A stretch of DNA of 64,000 nt from contig CAMIYM010000009.1 of assembly GCA_946403085.1 (NCBI GenBank), positions 1 to 64,000 of the forward strand, read 5' to 3'. Under the pieces are notes generated by a model that was not told the origin of the DNA, made no database searches, and saw nothing but the letters and a program-made list of their open reading frames with translations. The number at the start of each line of letters is the position of its first letter. Within the stretch, counting starts at the first letter, position 1. This document shows, piece by piece, positions 1 through 7,671 of the stretch. Made by a program: the position numbers and the translations under genes. Origin of the DNA: an uncultured Clostridia bacterium. GTDB lineage: Bacteria; Bacillota; Clostridia; Saccharofermentanales; Saccharofermentanaceae.

Positions 1-49
1 AGATGTCAGCCTTAACAGCGATTGCATCAACTAATTCTGTTCTGTTCAT
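1..49 (-). CDS. hup: HU-type DNA-binding protein, N-terminal fragment
   Basis: Only the first 16 codons are inside the window; the gene continues off the left edge. The reverse strand reads MNRTELVDAIAVKADI, which matches the start of bacterial HU histone-like proteins, small dimers that bend and compact DNA. The ATG at 49-47 has a GGGAGG ribosome site just upstream (about 60-65). The call rests on this short but characteristic N-terminus, so the rest of the gene is unseen. Confidence 0.8.
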   Translation of the reverse strand, partial: MNRTELVDAIAVKADI

Positions 50-119
50 TATTAATTCCTCCCTTGGAATATGGGTTAATTACTTTGCCGTTGAGCCTTT
101 TGGCGCCGACAATGTCGAT

Positions 120-148
120 ATTATAAAGTTCTTTGACATTAAAAACAA
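120..148 (-). promoter_or_regulatory. Probable promoter of the HU gene
   Basis: On the minus strand a TTGTTT -35 (148-143) and a perfect TATAAT -10 (125-120) are separated by 17 bases. This leaves a leader of about 65 bases before the HU start. Inferred from consensus only. Confidence 0.45.
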
Positions 149-230
149 GAGAATTTGAGGGTTTTTGGAACTTTTTTTCGCGAAAAACCCTTATTTTTAG
201 GGATTTGTAACATTATTACACCGTATTTAA

Positions 231-265
231 GGGGTGTTGACACCCCAAAATGTGTGTGATACTAT
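231..265 (+). promoter_or_regulatory. Promoter of the metal-resistance operon with overlapping inverted repeat
   Basis: A perfect TTGACA -35 (237-242), a 17-base spacer and a TACTAT -10 (260-265) precede the ArsR-type gene. A 7-2-7 inverted repeat, GGGGTGT-TG-ACACCCC (231-246), covers the -35 box. It could be a second regulator site or chance. Confidence 0.7.
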
Positions 266-279
266 ACTGAACAAATGAA

Positions 280-301
280 CATATGAGCAGGCGTTCATAT
301 G
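280..301 (+). promoter_or_regulatory. Likely ArsR/SmtB-type operator
   Basis: An inverted repeat CATATGA-N8-TCATATG lies between the -10 box and the ribosome site of the ArsR-type gene. SmtB/CadC/CzrA repressors bind imperfect repeats of this TGAA/TTCA kind around the start site, so this is the expected place for autoregulation. Inference from position and sequence. Confidence 0.65.
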
Positions 302-323
302 ACAAACGGAAGGAGATAGTTAT

Positions 324-653
324 ATGCCTCACAATCACGAAGAACTTCTTAAGCATGTTAAGGCAGATATGCCCAAGGATGAGTTATTGCAGGACCTTGG
401 TGACCTCTTCAAGATCTTTGGCGATACTACCAGGATCAAGATCATGTACGCTCTTCACGAGGATGAGATGTGTGTCTGTGCTATAGCTGAACTCCTCGGA
501 ATGACCCAGTCAGCAATTTCCCATCAGCTTAAGGTGCTTAAAGCGGCTAATCTCGTTGAGACAAGACGTGACGGCAAGACTATCTATTACAGTCTGGCAG
601 ATGAACATGTTAAGTCGATAATTGCACAGGGATATGAACATTTAACTGAATAA
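324..653 (+). CDS. ArsR/SmtB-family metal-sensing repressor (zinc/cadmium type)
   Basis: A 109-residue winged-helix repressor expected to leave DNA when it binds metal, derepressing its operon. The recognition region is around TQSAISHQLKVL (residues 61-72). The C-terminus has the full alpha-5 zinc site D93-x-H95-x10-H106-x2-E109, as in SmtB and CzrA. C50 and C52 in EMCVC recall the alpha-3 ELCVC site of CadC, so it may carry both kinds of metal site. AGGAG at 311-315 supports the ATG at 324. It is followed by an HMA protein and a P-type ATPase, which fits zinc, cadmium or lead efflux control. Confidence 0.88.
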   Translation: MPHNHEELLKHVKADMPKDELLQDLGDLFKIFGDTTRIKIMYALHEDEMCVCAIAELLGMTQSAISHQLKVLKAANLVETRRDGKTIYYSLADEHVKSIIAQGYEHLTE

Positions 654-674
654 TAAATAAAGGAGATCATATAT

Positions 675-893
675 ATGAAAAAGACATTTGAACTGGAAGA
701 TCTTGACTGCGCTAACTGCGCCATGAAGATGCAGGAAGCGATCCTTAAGATTCCCGGAGTGCAGAACTGCGAAGTTAATTTCCTTAAGCAGAAGATGACT
801 CTTGAAGCTGACGATGCCGAATTCGACAAGATCGTTAAGCTCGCTGTTAAGGCTATAGCAAAAGTAGAGCCTGACTGCACAGTCTTATTGTAA
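675..893 (+). CDS. Free-standing HMA-domain metal chaperone
   Basis: A 72-residue protein that is essentially one heavy-metal-associated ferredoxin-fold domain. The ligands are in DCANC (C12 and C15). Such domains are usually the N-terminal part of Zn/Cd P-type ATPases or stand alone as CopZ-like chaperones. The ATPase encoded next lacks its own HMA domain, so this protein probably serves as its detached metal-binding module, an inference from context. The ribosome site AAGGAG lies about 10 bases before the ATG. The gap after the repressor gene is 21 bases, indicating one operon. Confidence 0.85.
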   Translation: MKKTFELEDLDCANCAMKMQEAILKIPGVQNCEVNFLKQKMTLEADDAEFDKIVKLAVKAIAKVEPDCTVLL

Positions 894-899
894 TAACTG

Positions 900-926
900 A
901 AGCCGCAGTCCTTAGTGCTGCGGCTT
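900..926 (+). terminator. Hairpin between HMA gene and ATPase (attenuator or mRNA processing element)
   Basis: A perfect 9-base-pair stem, AAGCCGCAG (900-908) and CTGCGGCTT (918-926), with a 9-base loop sits in the 54-base gap. No strong T-run follows, so full termination is unlikely. It may protect the upstream message or reduce ATPase expression. Confidence 0.5.
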
Positions 927-947
927 ACTTATATGAGGACAGGATAT

Positions 948-2837
948 ATGAAGTATAAGCTGACAAAAAAGCAGAAAAAGATGCTTACCAGGATAATTAT
1001 CGCAGTGGCTCTTCTCGCGGTAATAGCTGTTACGCTACATTTCATTGAGCTTCCTTGGTGGGCTGAGCTTATTCTTTATGCTGTTCCTTATGTTATTGCC
1101 GGATACGATGTCCTTAAAACGGCATTTATTAACTTAATACACGGTCAGATCTTCGATGAGAAGTTCCTCATGATGGTGGCGACTGTCGGAGCTTTTGTAA
1201 CAGGAGATTATCCTGAAGCTTCTTTAGTAATGCTCTTTTATCAGGTCGGTGAACTTTTCCAGAGCATAGCGGTAGGCAGATCCAGAAAATCTATCGCTAA
1301 GCTTATGGATATCAGGCCGGACAGCGCGACTGTGATCCGTGACGGCGAAGAAATCGAAGTATCGCCTGAAGATGTTCAGGTAGGTGAGACGATAATCATT
1401 AAACCCGGCGAGAAGATCCCGCTCGACGGTGTCATCATTGAAGGCGAGAGCTCTGTTAACCAGGCTGCCCTTACCGGCGAATCTGCGCCTGTGGACAAGG
1501 CCTTCAGTGATAACGTAATTTCCGGAACGCTTAATCTTACTGGCGTTATCAAAGTCAGGACAACATCGACATTCGGTCAGAGCACTGTATCGAAGATCCT
1601 GGAACTCGTTGAGAATGCTTCTGATAAGAAAGCAAAAGTCGAGAATTTTATCACAAAGTTTGCTCGTTACTATACTCCGGCAGTTGTTATAGCAGCTTTG
1701 CTCCTTGGCGTTGTTCCTCCGTTTTTCCTCGGCATCGGAAGCTGGGAGATCTGGAAGGAATGGCTTACAAGAGCATGTGTATTCCTGGTCGTATCCTGCC
1801 CCTGTGCACTTGTGGTATCTGTACCGCTTTCTTTCTTCGGCGGTATCGGCGGCGCTTCAAAAGACGGTATTCTCATAAAAGGTGCCGGTTATATGGAAGT
1901 CTTATCCAAGATCGATACTGTTGTTTTCGATAAGACAGGTACACTTACAAGAGGTGTTTTCGAAGTAGATGATGTGCATCCCAACATCGTAAGTGATGCT
2001 GAATTACTGGATATAGCAGCGTGCTGTGAGAGCTTCTCGAGCCATCCTGTTGCACAGTCTATCGTAAGAGCTCACGAAGGGCATATTGATAAGTCTCTGA
2101 TAGGCGATGTAAGTGAGATAGCAGGAAAAGGTGTTAAAGCTGTCGTCGGGGGCAAGACATATTACTGCGGTAACGGACAGCTGATGGATATCTGCGGTGC
2201 CGAATGGCATGACTGTCACCTCACGGGAACCATTATCCATGTTGCAAGGGAAGATAACGGAACGGTGGATTATCTGGGTCACATAGTAATCAATGATCAG
2301 ATCAAAACTGATTCCGAAGCTGCCATTAAGGACCTTAAGAATGCTGGTGTTAAGCGTCTTGTAATGCTTACGGGAGATAAGAAGAGCGTAGCAGAAAACG
2401 TTGCAAACAAGTTAGGCCTTACAGGCTTTTTTGCCGAACTTTTACCGGCTGATAAAGTAGCTAAAGTTGAAGAATTGCTTAAATCCGGAAAAGGCAAGCT
2501 TGCGTTTGTCGGAGACGGTATTAATGATGCTCCTGTTCTCATGCGTGCAGACTGCGGTATCGCGATGGGAGCTATGGGTTCTGATGCTGCCATAGAGTCT
2601 GCCGATGTCGTTCTCATGGATGATAAGCCGTCGAAAATAGCTGATGCTATAAAGCTCGCCAGAAAGACTATGAGGATCGTCTGGGAGAACATCATTTTCG
2701 CACTTGGAGTAAAGGCAGTGATACTCATTCTCGGTGCTGCCGGCATCGCAAATATGTGGTTTGCTGTATTCGGAGATGTTGGTGTCCTGATCATTGCGAT
2801 TTTAAATGCGATGAGGTGCATGAGAAAACTCAGATAA
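948..2837 (+). CDS. zntA: P1B-type heavy-metal-transporting ATPase (Zn/Cd/Pb efflux)
   Basis: A 629-residue membrane pump that exports Zn2+, Cd2+ or Pb2+ using ATP. Visible motifs are the TGES actuator loop, the intramembrane CPC metal site (C284-P-C286), the phosphorylated Asp in DKTGT (D328), the HP locus (SSHPVA) and GDGINDAP. A Lys in the penultimate helix (LGVKAVILI) and an Asp in the last (VFGDVGV) mark the Zn/Cd/Pb subgroup rather than copper pumps. The usual N-terminal HMA domain is absent; it is encoded separately upstream. An in-frame GTG at 915 lies inside the hairpin; the ATG at 948 with GAGG nine bases upstream is the better start. cadA would be an equivalent name. Confidence 0.92.
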   Translation: MKYKLTKKQKKMLTRIIIAVALLAVIAVTLHFIELPWWAELILYAVPYVIAGYDVLKTAFINLIHGQIFDEKFLMMVATVGAFVTGDYPEASLVMLFYQVGELFQSIAVGRSRKSIAKLMDIRPDSATVIRDGEEIEVSPEDVQVGETIIIKPGEKIPLDGVIIEGESSVNQAALTGESAPVDKAFSDNVISGTLNLTGVIKVRTTSTFGQSTVSKILELVENASDKKAKVENFITKFARYYTPAVVIAALLLGVVPPFFLGIGSWEIWKEWLTRACVFLVVSCPCALVVSVPLSFFGGIGGASKDGILIKGAGYMEVLSKIDTVVFDKTGTLTRGVFEVDDVHPNIVSDAELLDIAACCESFSSHPVAQSIVRAHEGHIDKSLIGDVSEIAGKGVKAVVGGKTYYCGNGQLMDICGAEWHDCHLTGTIIHVAREDNGTVDYLGHIVINDQIKTDSEAAIKDLKNAGVKRLVMLTGDKKSVAENVANKLGLTGFFAELLPADKVAKVEELLKSGKGKLAFVGDGINDAPVLMRADCGIAMGAMGSDAAIESADVVLMDDKPSKIADAIKLARKTMRIVWENIIFALGVKAVILILGAAGIANMWFAVFGDVGVLIIAILNAMRCMRKLR

Positions 2838-2857
2838 AGATGCTGCGACAGTTATTC

Positions 2858-2866
2858 TGATATAAT
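2858..2866 (+). promoter_or_regulatory. Extended -10 promoter for the AmmeMemoRadiSam locus
   Basis: TGaTATAAT lies 41 bases before the ATG at 2908, with no good -35 box. The same TGnTATAAT pattern recurs in front of other genes in the window. Confidence 0.5.
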
Positions 2867-2907
2867 TATTCAACAGGATTTTTGCGAATGATTATCGAGG
2901 TAACTTT

Positions 2908-4326
2908 ATGCCGTTATTAGCTTCGTTTATGGTTCCTCATCCGCCTTTGATCGTGCCTCAGGTAGGCCGCGGCGGAGAGAAAGAAGTCTTAAAGACTATT
3001 GCATCCTATGAGAAGATCGCTGATGAGATATCAGCGATCAAGCCTGATACTATCATCATCACAAGTCCCCACCAGACTATGTACGCGGATTATTTCCATA
3101 TCTCTCCCGGTAAGAGCGCACAGGGGTCATTTGCCAGGTTTGGTGCTCCCGGTGTGAAGTTCTCTGAAGATTACGATGAAGAACTTGTTGATAAGATCTG
3201 CAGTATTGCTGATGAATATAATCTTCCATGCGGAACTTTAGGTGAAGAGAACCCGGAGTTAGATCATGGTACGATGGTTCCGCTCTGGTTTATCCGTAAT
3301 AAGTACAAAGGCGGAAAGATAGTAAGGATAGGCCTTTCAGGTCTGCCTCTTAAAGATCATTACATCCTAGGTATGATGATCGCTGATGCTGTTAACGAAC
3401 TTGGCCGTAATGCTGTTTTCGTGGCAAGCGGCGATCTGTCGCATAAGCTTCAGAATTATGGTCCGTACGGATTTGCAAAAGAAGGTCCGGAATACGACAA
3501 GCGGATAATGGATGTTATGGGAAGGGCTTCTTTTGGAGAACTCTTTGATTTCAGCGAATCATTCTGCGATAAGGCAGCTGAATGCGGTCACAGGTCCTTT
3601 GTCATCATGGCAGGTGCCTGGGATAAGAGAAATGTAATAGCTTCAGTTTTCTCACATGAGGACGTTACAGGTGTTGGCTACGGAATATGTTCATTCTATC
3701 CGGAAGAAGGAGAATCTTCTGACCGTGAATTCCTTAAAAAATTTCTGGATAAGACTGATCAGGAATTAAATGAAAAGAGGGAAGCTTCAGATATCTATGT
3801 CAGGCTCGCAAGACTCTCTCTTGAGACATTTATAAAAAGCAGGAAGACACTTAAGATACCTGGTGATCTGTTAAAGATCGCAAAAGAAAATGAAGATACA
3901 GATCAGCTTTTGAATTCGCGCGCAGGGGCATTCGTATCTATACATAAATACGGAAAGCTCAGAGGCTGCATCGGAACCATTTCACCTTGTTCTCCCAATC
4001 TCGCTTCTGAGATCGCGAGAAATGCCATCAGTGCTTCCACAAGAGATCCAAGATTTGATCCGGTAACAGAAGATGAACTCCCTGCTCTCGAGATCAATGT
4101 AGATGTGTTAGGCGTACCTGAAGACATTGATTCCAAAGATTTGCTTGATGTTAAAAGATACGGAGTCATCGTATCTGCAAAAGACGGAAGAAGAGGCTTG
4201 CTGCTTCCGGATCTGGACGGAGTGGATACCGTTGAAGACCAGGTGTCGATTGCAATGCAGAAGGGCGGAATAAGACCCGGCGAAAAGTATATGCTTCAAA
4301 GGTTTGAAGTAGTGCGTCACATTTGA
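2908..4326 (+). CDS. AmmeMemoRadiSam system protein: fused Memo (LigB-like) and AMMECR1 domains
   Basis: A 472-residue two-domain protein. Residues 1 to about 265 form a Memo-family fold related to class III extradiol dioxygenases, with probable metal ligands in TSPHQT, ELDHGTMVP and the Cys of CGHRSF. Residues from about 290 form an AMMECR1 domain with its hallmark LRGCIG hexapeptide. In many genomes these are separate genes accompanied by a dedicated radical-SAM enzyme, which follows here. I am not aware of an established reaction for the trio. The ribosome site GAGGTAA precedes the ATG. Stop and downstream gene nearly touch, which supports co-translation. Confidence 0.88.
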   Translation: MPLLASFMVPHPPLIVPQVGRGGEKEVLKTIASYEKIADEISAIKPDTIIITSPHQTMYADYFHISPGKSAQGSFARFGAPGVKFSEDYDEELVDKICSIADEYNLPCGTLGEENPELDHGTMVPLWFIRNKYKGGKIVRIGLSGLPLKDHYILGMMIADAVNELGRNAVFVASGDLSHKLQNYGPYGFAKEGPEYDKRIMDVMGRASFGELFDFSESFCDKAAECGHRSFVIMAGAWDKRNVIASVFSHEDVTGVGYGICSFYPEEGESSDREFLKKFLDKTDQELNEKREASDIYVRLARLSLETFIKSRKTLKIPGDLLKIAKENEDTDQLLNSRAGAFVSIHKYGKLRGCIGTISPCSPNLASEIARNAISASTRDPRFDPVTEDELPALEINVDVLGVPEDIDSKDLLDVKRYGVIVSAKDGRRGLLLPDLDGVDTVEDQVSIAMQKGGIRPGEKYMLQRFEVVRHI

Positions 4327-4337
4327 TGGAGGATCAA

Positions 4338-5180
4338 ATGACCAGGTGCCATGTTTGTTTCAGACATTGTGATCTTACTGAAGGGCGCATCGGAGCCTGC
4401 GGCGCGAGGATCGGAATGGGTGACAGGGTTGCTCCTGCTAACTATGGACGTATTACATCCATTGCGTTAGATCCTATCGAGAAGAAACCTCTGAACAGGT
4501 TTTTCCCGGGCTCGAGAATCCTTTCAGTGGGAAGTTACGGATGCAATCTCAGATGTCCTTTCTGCCAGAACAGTGAGATATCCTGGGGAGAAGAAGCGAA
4601 AGAGTATGCCGATACGGCGGAACTTATCACTCCGGATGAATTGGTCAGCATTGCTGAAAAGTATAAGAAGAACGGCAATATCGGCATAGCATTTACTTAC
4701 AATGAACCTCTGATAGCTTATGAATTTGTCCGTGATACGGCGAAGCTTGCACGAGAGAAAGGTCTGAAGAATGTCATAGTAAGTAACGGTACTGCAGAAG
4801 TGTCGGTTCTGGATGAGATAAGATCTTATATCGATGCAATGAATATCGATCTTAAATGTTTTGATCCTGATACATACAGAGATGTTCTCGGCGGTGATCT
4901 TAAGATGACCATGGATTTCATCGAAAGTGCGGTAAAGAGTGCACATGTGGAGCTTACATGTCTTATCGTGCCGGGTATCAGTGATTCACCTGACATGATG
5001 CGTGAGATGACAGGATGGATCGCATCCCTTGAAGGCGGAAGGAACATTCCATTGCATGTATCAAGATTCTTCCCGAGATTCCATATGCAAGACAGTATGC
5101 CTACCCCGGTAAGCACAGTATATGGTCTTGCTGATATTGCAAGAGAAAAACTTAATTATGTTTATACGGGAAACTGCTGA
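4338..5180 (+). CDS. amrS: AmmeMemoRadiSam system radical-SAM enzyme
   Basis: A 280-residue radical-SAM protein related to pyruvate-formate-lyase activating enzymes. The [4Fe-4S]/SAM motif is C69-NLR-C73-PF-C76. The N-terminus carries further cysteines (CHVCFRHC, GACG), as usual in this subfamily. The chosen ATG at 4338 has GGAGG five bases upstream; a 1-base-overlap ATG at 4326 is the alternative and would add four residues. It probably modifies a protein or small molecule together with the Memo-AMMECR1 partner, but the substrate is unknown. The partner assignment follows from gene order and from the family's known co-occurrence. Confidence 0.88.
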   Translation: MTRCHVCFRHCDLTEGRIGACGARIGMGDRVAPANYGRITSIALDPIEKKPLNRFFPGSRILSVGSYGCNLRCPFCQNSEISWGEEAKEYADTAELITPDELVSIAEKYKKNGNIGIAFTYNEPLIAYEFVRDTAKLAREKGLKNVIVSNGTAEVSVLDEIRSYIDAMNIDLKCFDPDTYRDVLGGDLKMTMDFIESAVKSAHVELTCLIVPGISDSPDMMREMTGWIASLEGGRNIPLHVSRFFPRFHMQDSMPTPVSTVYGLADIAREKLNYVYTGNC

Positions 5181-5194
5181 TAAGGAAAACACTT

Positions 5195-5773
5195 ATGAAT
5201 GAACAGCTGATATCAGAAGCAAAAAGATATATCGAAGGATTGTTTGCAGGACACTCTGACGGACATGATGCAGAGCACAGTTTAAGAGTATTCTCGAATG
5301 CCATGAAGATAGCAGAGAATGAAGCAGAGTGTGATATTGAAGCCGTTGCATTGGCAGCTCTTCTGCACGATGCTGATGACCATAAGCTTTTCGATACAAA
5401 AGACAATGAAAATGCACGTGCCTTCCTTAATGGTCACGGGATAACCGGAAGTAAAGCAGACTTCATCTGTCAGATCATCAATTCTGTCTCATTCAGCAGG
5501 AACAGGGGAAGAAAGCCTGAGACCATTGAAGGAAAGATAGTTCAGGATGCAGACAGGTTAGATGCGATGGGTGCGATAGGTATTGCACGTACTTTTGCTT
5601 ATGGCGGTAAACAGGGGAGATCTCTTGAAGACGGTATAAAACACTTCCATGAGAAACTTCTGCTCCTGAAAGATGAGCTTAATACGGATCCTGCGCGCAG
5701 AATGGCTGCCGAAAGACACAGATTCCTTGAAGAGTTTATTGAGCACTTTAATTCTGAGAAGCAGGAGTTGTAA
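5195..5773 (+). CDS. HD-domain phosphohydrolase
   Basis: A 192-residue metal-dependent phosphohydrolase of the HD superfamily, similar in layout to the YedJ/YpgQ-type group. The metal ligands expected for the fold are visible: H28 (EHSLRV), H58-D59 (LLHDADD) and an acidic cluster in QDADRLDAMG (D118-D123). Substrates in this group are nucleotides or related phosphoesters, but none can be assigned here. It starts 14 bases after the radical-SAM gene and is likely in the same transcript. Whether it belongs to the AmmeMemoRadiSam function is open. Confidence 0.8.
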   Translation: MNEQLISEAKRYIEGLFAGHSDGHDAEHSLRVFSNAMKIAENEAECDIEAVALAALLHDADDHKLFDTKDNENARAFLNGHGITGSKADFICQIINSVSFSRNRGRKPETIEGKIVQDADRLDAMGAIGIARTFAYGGKQGRSLEDGIKHFHEKLLLLKDELNTDPARRMAAERHRFLEEFIEHFNSEKQEL

Positions 5774-5782
5774 GGAACTGCT

Positions 5783-5788
5783 TATAAT
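5783..5788 (+). promoter_or_regulatory. Possible -10 box upstream of the ABC exporter
   Basis: A TATAAT in the 103-base gap before the ATPase gene, without a convincing -35. Weak, sequence-only call. Confidence 0.25.
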
Positions 5789-5876
5789 GCGTTAAGACAG
5801 GATTAAGGTTTCCGGAGTTTTATCTTAAGGTTCGTCTAGTATCTTATGACTATCACGAACTTCAAGGAGATAAAAC

Positions 5877-6635
5877 ATGGACGGTACGATCTTAAGAGTA
5901 AATAATCTCTCAAAAAAATACGGTTCAAAGACGGTTCTGAACAACGTTAATTTTTCAGTAGAAAAAGGAAAGATCTACGGCTTTATCGGAGAAAACGGAG
6001 CGGGAAAGACTACAACGATCAGAGCTTTGACAGGGCTTACAGATGCGCCCGAAGGCACAGTGGAACTGTTCGGTGCATCAGATAAAAAGGGCCTTTATAA
6101 TGCCCGTAAGAAGATAGGATGCCTTGTCGAAAACCCGATACTCGATATGGGGAAAACCGCCTGGCAGAATCTCGAGATGCAGCAGGTGCTGTATGGCAGA
6201 GAAGACAAGAGCAAGATCGAACCGTTACTTTCCCGTGTCGGATTAGGTGATGTTAAGAATAAGAAGGTGAAGAACTTTTCGATGGGCATGAAGCAGCGCT
6301 TGGGTATCGCAATGACACTCGTATTCAGTCCGGAACTCCTTATACTTGATGAGCCTGTAAACGGACTTGATCCTGTCGGTATGTATGAAGTAAGAGAACT
6401 CCTGAGGTCGTTATGTGAAGATGACGGGATCACGATCCTGATATCAAGCCATATCCTTACTGAACTGTATCAGCTCGCCACAGATTACATCATCATATCC
6501 CACGGTGAGATCATCGATACATTGTCGAGAGAACAGCTGGATGAGAGATGTTCTTCCTACATAACCTTAGAGACAGATCAGACAGCTGCTGCGATAGAAG
6601 TGCTTCACGAGAAGGGCGTCGAGTCTGTCGGATAA
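5877..6635 (+). CDS. ABC exporter ATP-binding protein, truncated by an in-frame stop
   Basis: A 252-residue BcrA-like ABC ATPase. It has Walker A GENGAGKTT (38-46), a non-canonical signature FSMGMKQRL, Walker B LLILDEP and an H-loop SSH. The catalytic domain is complete. The reading frame ends at TAA 6633-6635, but the same frame continues for 48 sense codons to a second TAA at 6780-6782, and the encoded tail looks like the usual C-terminus of this roughly 300-residue family. This suggests a recent nonsense mutation, or read-through. AAGGAG lies nine bases before the ATG. The permease gene follows directly, so the pair would form an ABC-2 type exporter. Confidence 0.85.
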   Translation: MDGTILRVNNLSKKYGSKTVLNNVNFSVEKGKIYGFIGENGAGKTTTIRALTGLTDAPEGTVELFGASDKKGLYNARKKIGCLVENPILDMGKTAWQNLEMQQVLYGREDKSKIEPLLSRVGLGDVKNKKVKNFSMGMKQRLGIAMTLVFSPELLILDEPVNGLDPVGMYEVRELLRSLCEDDGITILISSHILTELYQLATDYIIISHGEIIDTLSREQLDERCSSYITLETDQTAAAIEVLHEKGVESVG

Positions 6636-6782
6636 GAGGGCAACAGCATCAAAGTTTACGATGATGTACCGATCAAAAGTATTGCACGCTGGATGTTCGA
6701 TTCGAAGATCCTGGTAACACTTCTGATGCGTAACGAGAGATCTTTGGAAAGCTATTATATTGAACTTTTGGGGAGGAATTAA
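6636..6782 (+). pseudogene. Detached C-terminal tail of the ABC ATPase gene
   Basis: The frame of the upstream ATPase continues uninterrupted after its TAA. It reads EGNSIKVYDDVPIKSI and ends with RSLESYYIELLGRN, resembling the conserved SLEEYFLEL-type ending of BcrA-like ATPases. There is no start codon with a ribosome site at the head, so it would be translated only by read-through. If the TAA is real, residues that normally contact the permease or stabilise the domain are lost. Confidence 0.75.
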
Positions 6783-6783
6783 C

Positions 6784-7515
6784 ATGAAAGATTTACTAAG
6801 ATGGGAAATGAAGCAGACGCTTAGATCAAAAGCGTTCTGGGGCATGGGCATCGCTTTCCTTTTGTGTGTTTTCCTGTTCCTTATAGAGCCTTTGTACTAC
6901 AAAGCGTCCGGATATGATATGTTCCTTTTGACGATGAATAATTTCAATGCATTCGTCATATTCTTTACCGGAATCTATGCAGGCATACACATCACAAAGG
7001 CATTTGAAACAAGAAATGTCCAGGCAGCGGTTATGGCAGGCAACAGCAGATTCAGCGTGTTGGCAGCAAAGCTCATCTCATACGCTTTCGCCATTGCAAC
7101 ATTCTGTATAGTAACTGTCGGCGTAAACGGACTTATCGGTTTTATGGCAGGCGGAATCGGCGATGCGGGCGGTAACTTCTGGATGTCAGTCATCATGAGA
7201 AGCCTTGTATTCACTGTCGTTGAAGTAGCGTTCTCTGCAATATGCGTATTTATTTCAATGTTCTTTAAGAACCTCGGCGGTGCGATTGCAGTAAACCTTA
7301 TCACATTGCTTGCATTGAATATCGTAACTCAGCTTCTTATCTCACAGAATCTTCTCATGAACATTCTGCCGTTTACACCCGCAGGTCAGACATTCCTCAT
7401 TTTCCAGGATTTTACACCTGCCAATCTGATGACAGCTGCAGTATCTTCGATCGTATTCCTGTTTGCTATTCTCGGAGCATGCTTCCTTAAGTTCAGGAAA
7501 GCAGAATTAAAATAA
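6784..7515 (+). CDS. ABC-2 type transporter permease
   Basis: A 243-residue integral membrane protein with about six hydrophobic segments and a basic cytoplasmic N-terminus (MKDLLRWEMKQTLRS), typical of the permease partner of BcrA-like ATPases. Substrate is unknown; relatives export peptides, antibiotics or lipids. The ATG at 6784 has GGGGAGG about 7 bases upstream, inside the end of the ATPase tail. An upstream TTG at 6760 is in frame but less likely. The tight junction with the full-length ATPase frame shows that the pair was built as one operon before the internal stop arose. Confidence 0.8.
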   Translation: MKDLLRWEMKQTLRSKAFWGMGIAFLLCVFLFLIEPLYYKASGYDMFLLTMNNFNAFVIFFTGIYAGIHITKAFETRNVQAAVMAGNSRFSVLAAKLISYAFAIATFCIVTVGVNGLIGFMAGGIGDAGGNFWMSVIMRSLVFTVVEVAFSAICVFISMFFKNLGGAIAVNLITLLALNIVTQLLISQNLLMNILPFTPAGQTFLIFQDFTPANLMTAAVSSIVFLFAILGACFLKFRKAELK

Positions 7516-7548
7516 ACAATTATCAGTTTCCTTATAGCACCCCCTCCT

Positions 7549-7581
7549 GTGACCCGGCATATTTGCCGGGTCACTATTTTT
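7549..7581 (+). terminator. Rho-independent terminator after the ABC exporter
   Basis: A perfect 11-base-pair stem, GTGACCCGGCA (7549-7559) and TGCCGGGTCAC (7564-7574), with a TATT loop, is followed by TATTTTT. Confidence 0.92.
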
Positions 7582-7611
7582 CTAGCGGGACAATCTGTCC
7601 TATTAATCGCA

Positions 7612-7639
7612 TTGCAAAACTACCGGTTAATCGTAAAAT
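7612..7639 (+). promoter_or_regulatory. Promoter of addBA
   Basis: TTGCAA (7612-7617), a 16-base spacer and TAAAAT (7634-7639) lie 32 bases before the addB ATG. Confidence 0.55.
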
Positions 7640-7671
7640 CTAGCTAGAAAAGATTTTGAGGTTTATCAAAG

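Noticed and set aside
4524..4946. 140-codon minus-strand frame opposite the radical-SAM gene
   Set aside because: Antisense to conserved motifs, no ribosome site, no recognisable protein features.
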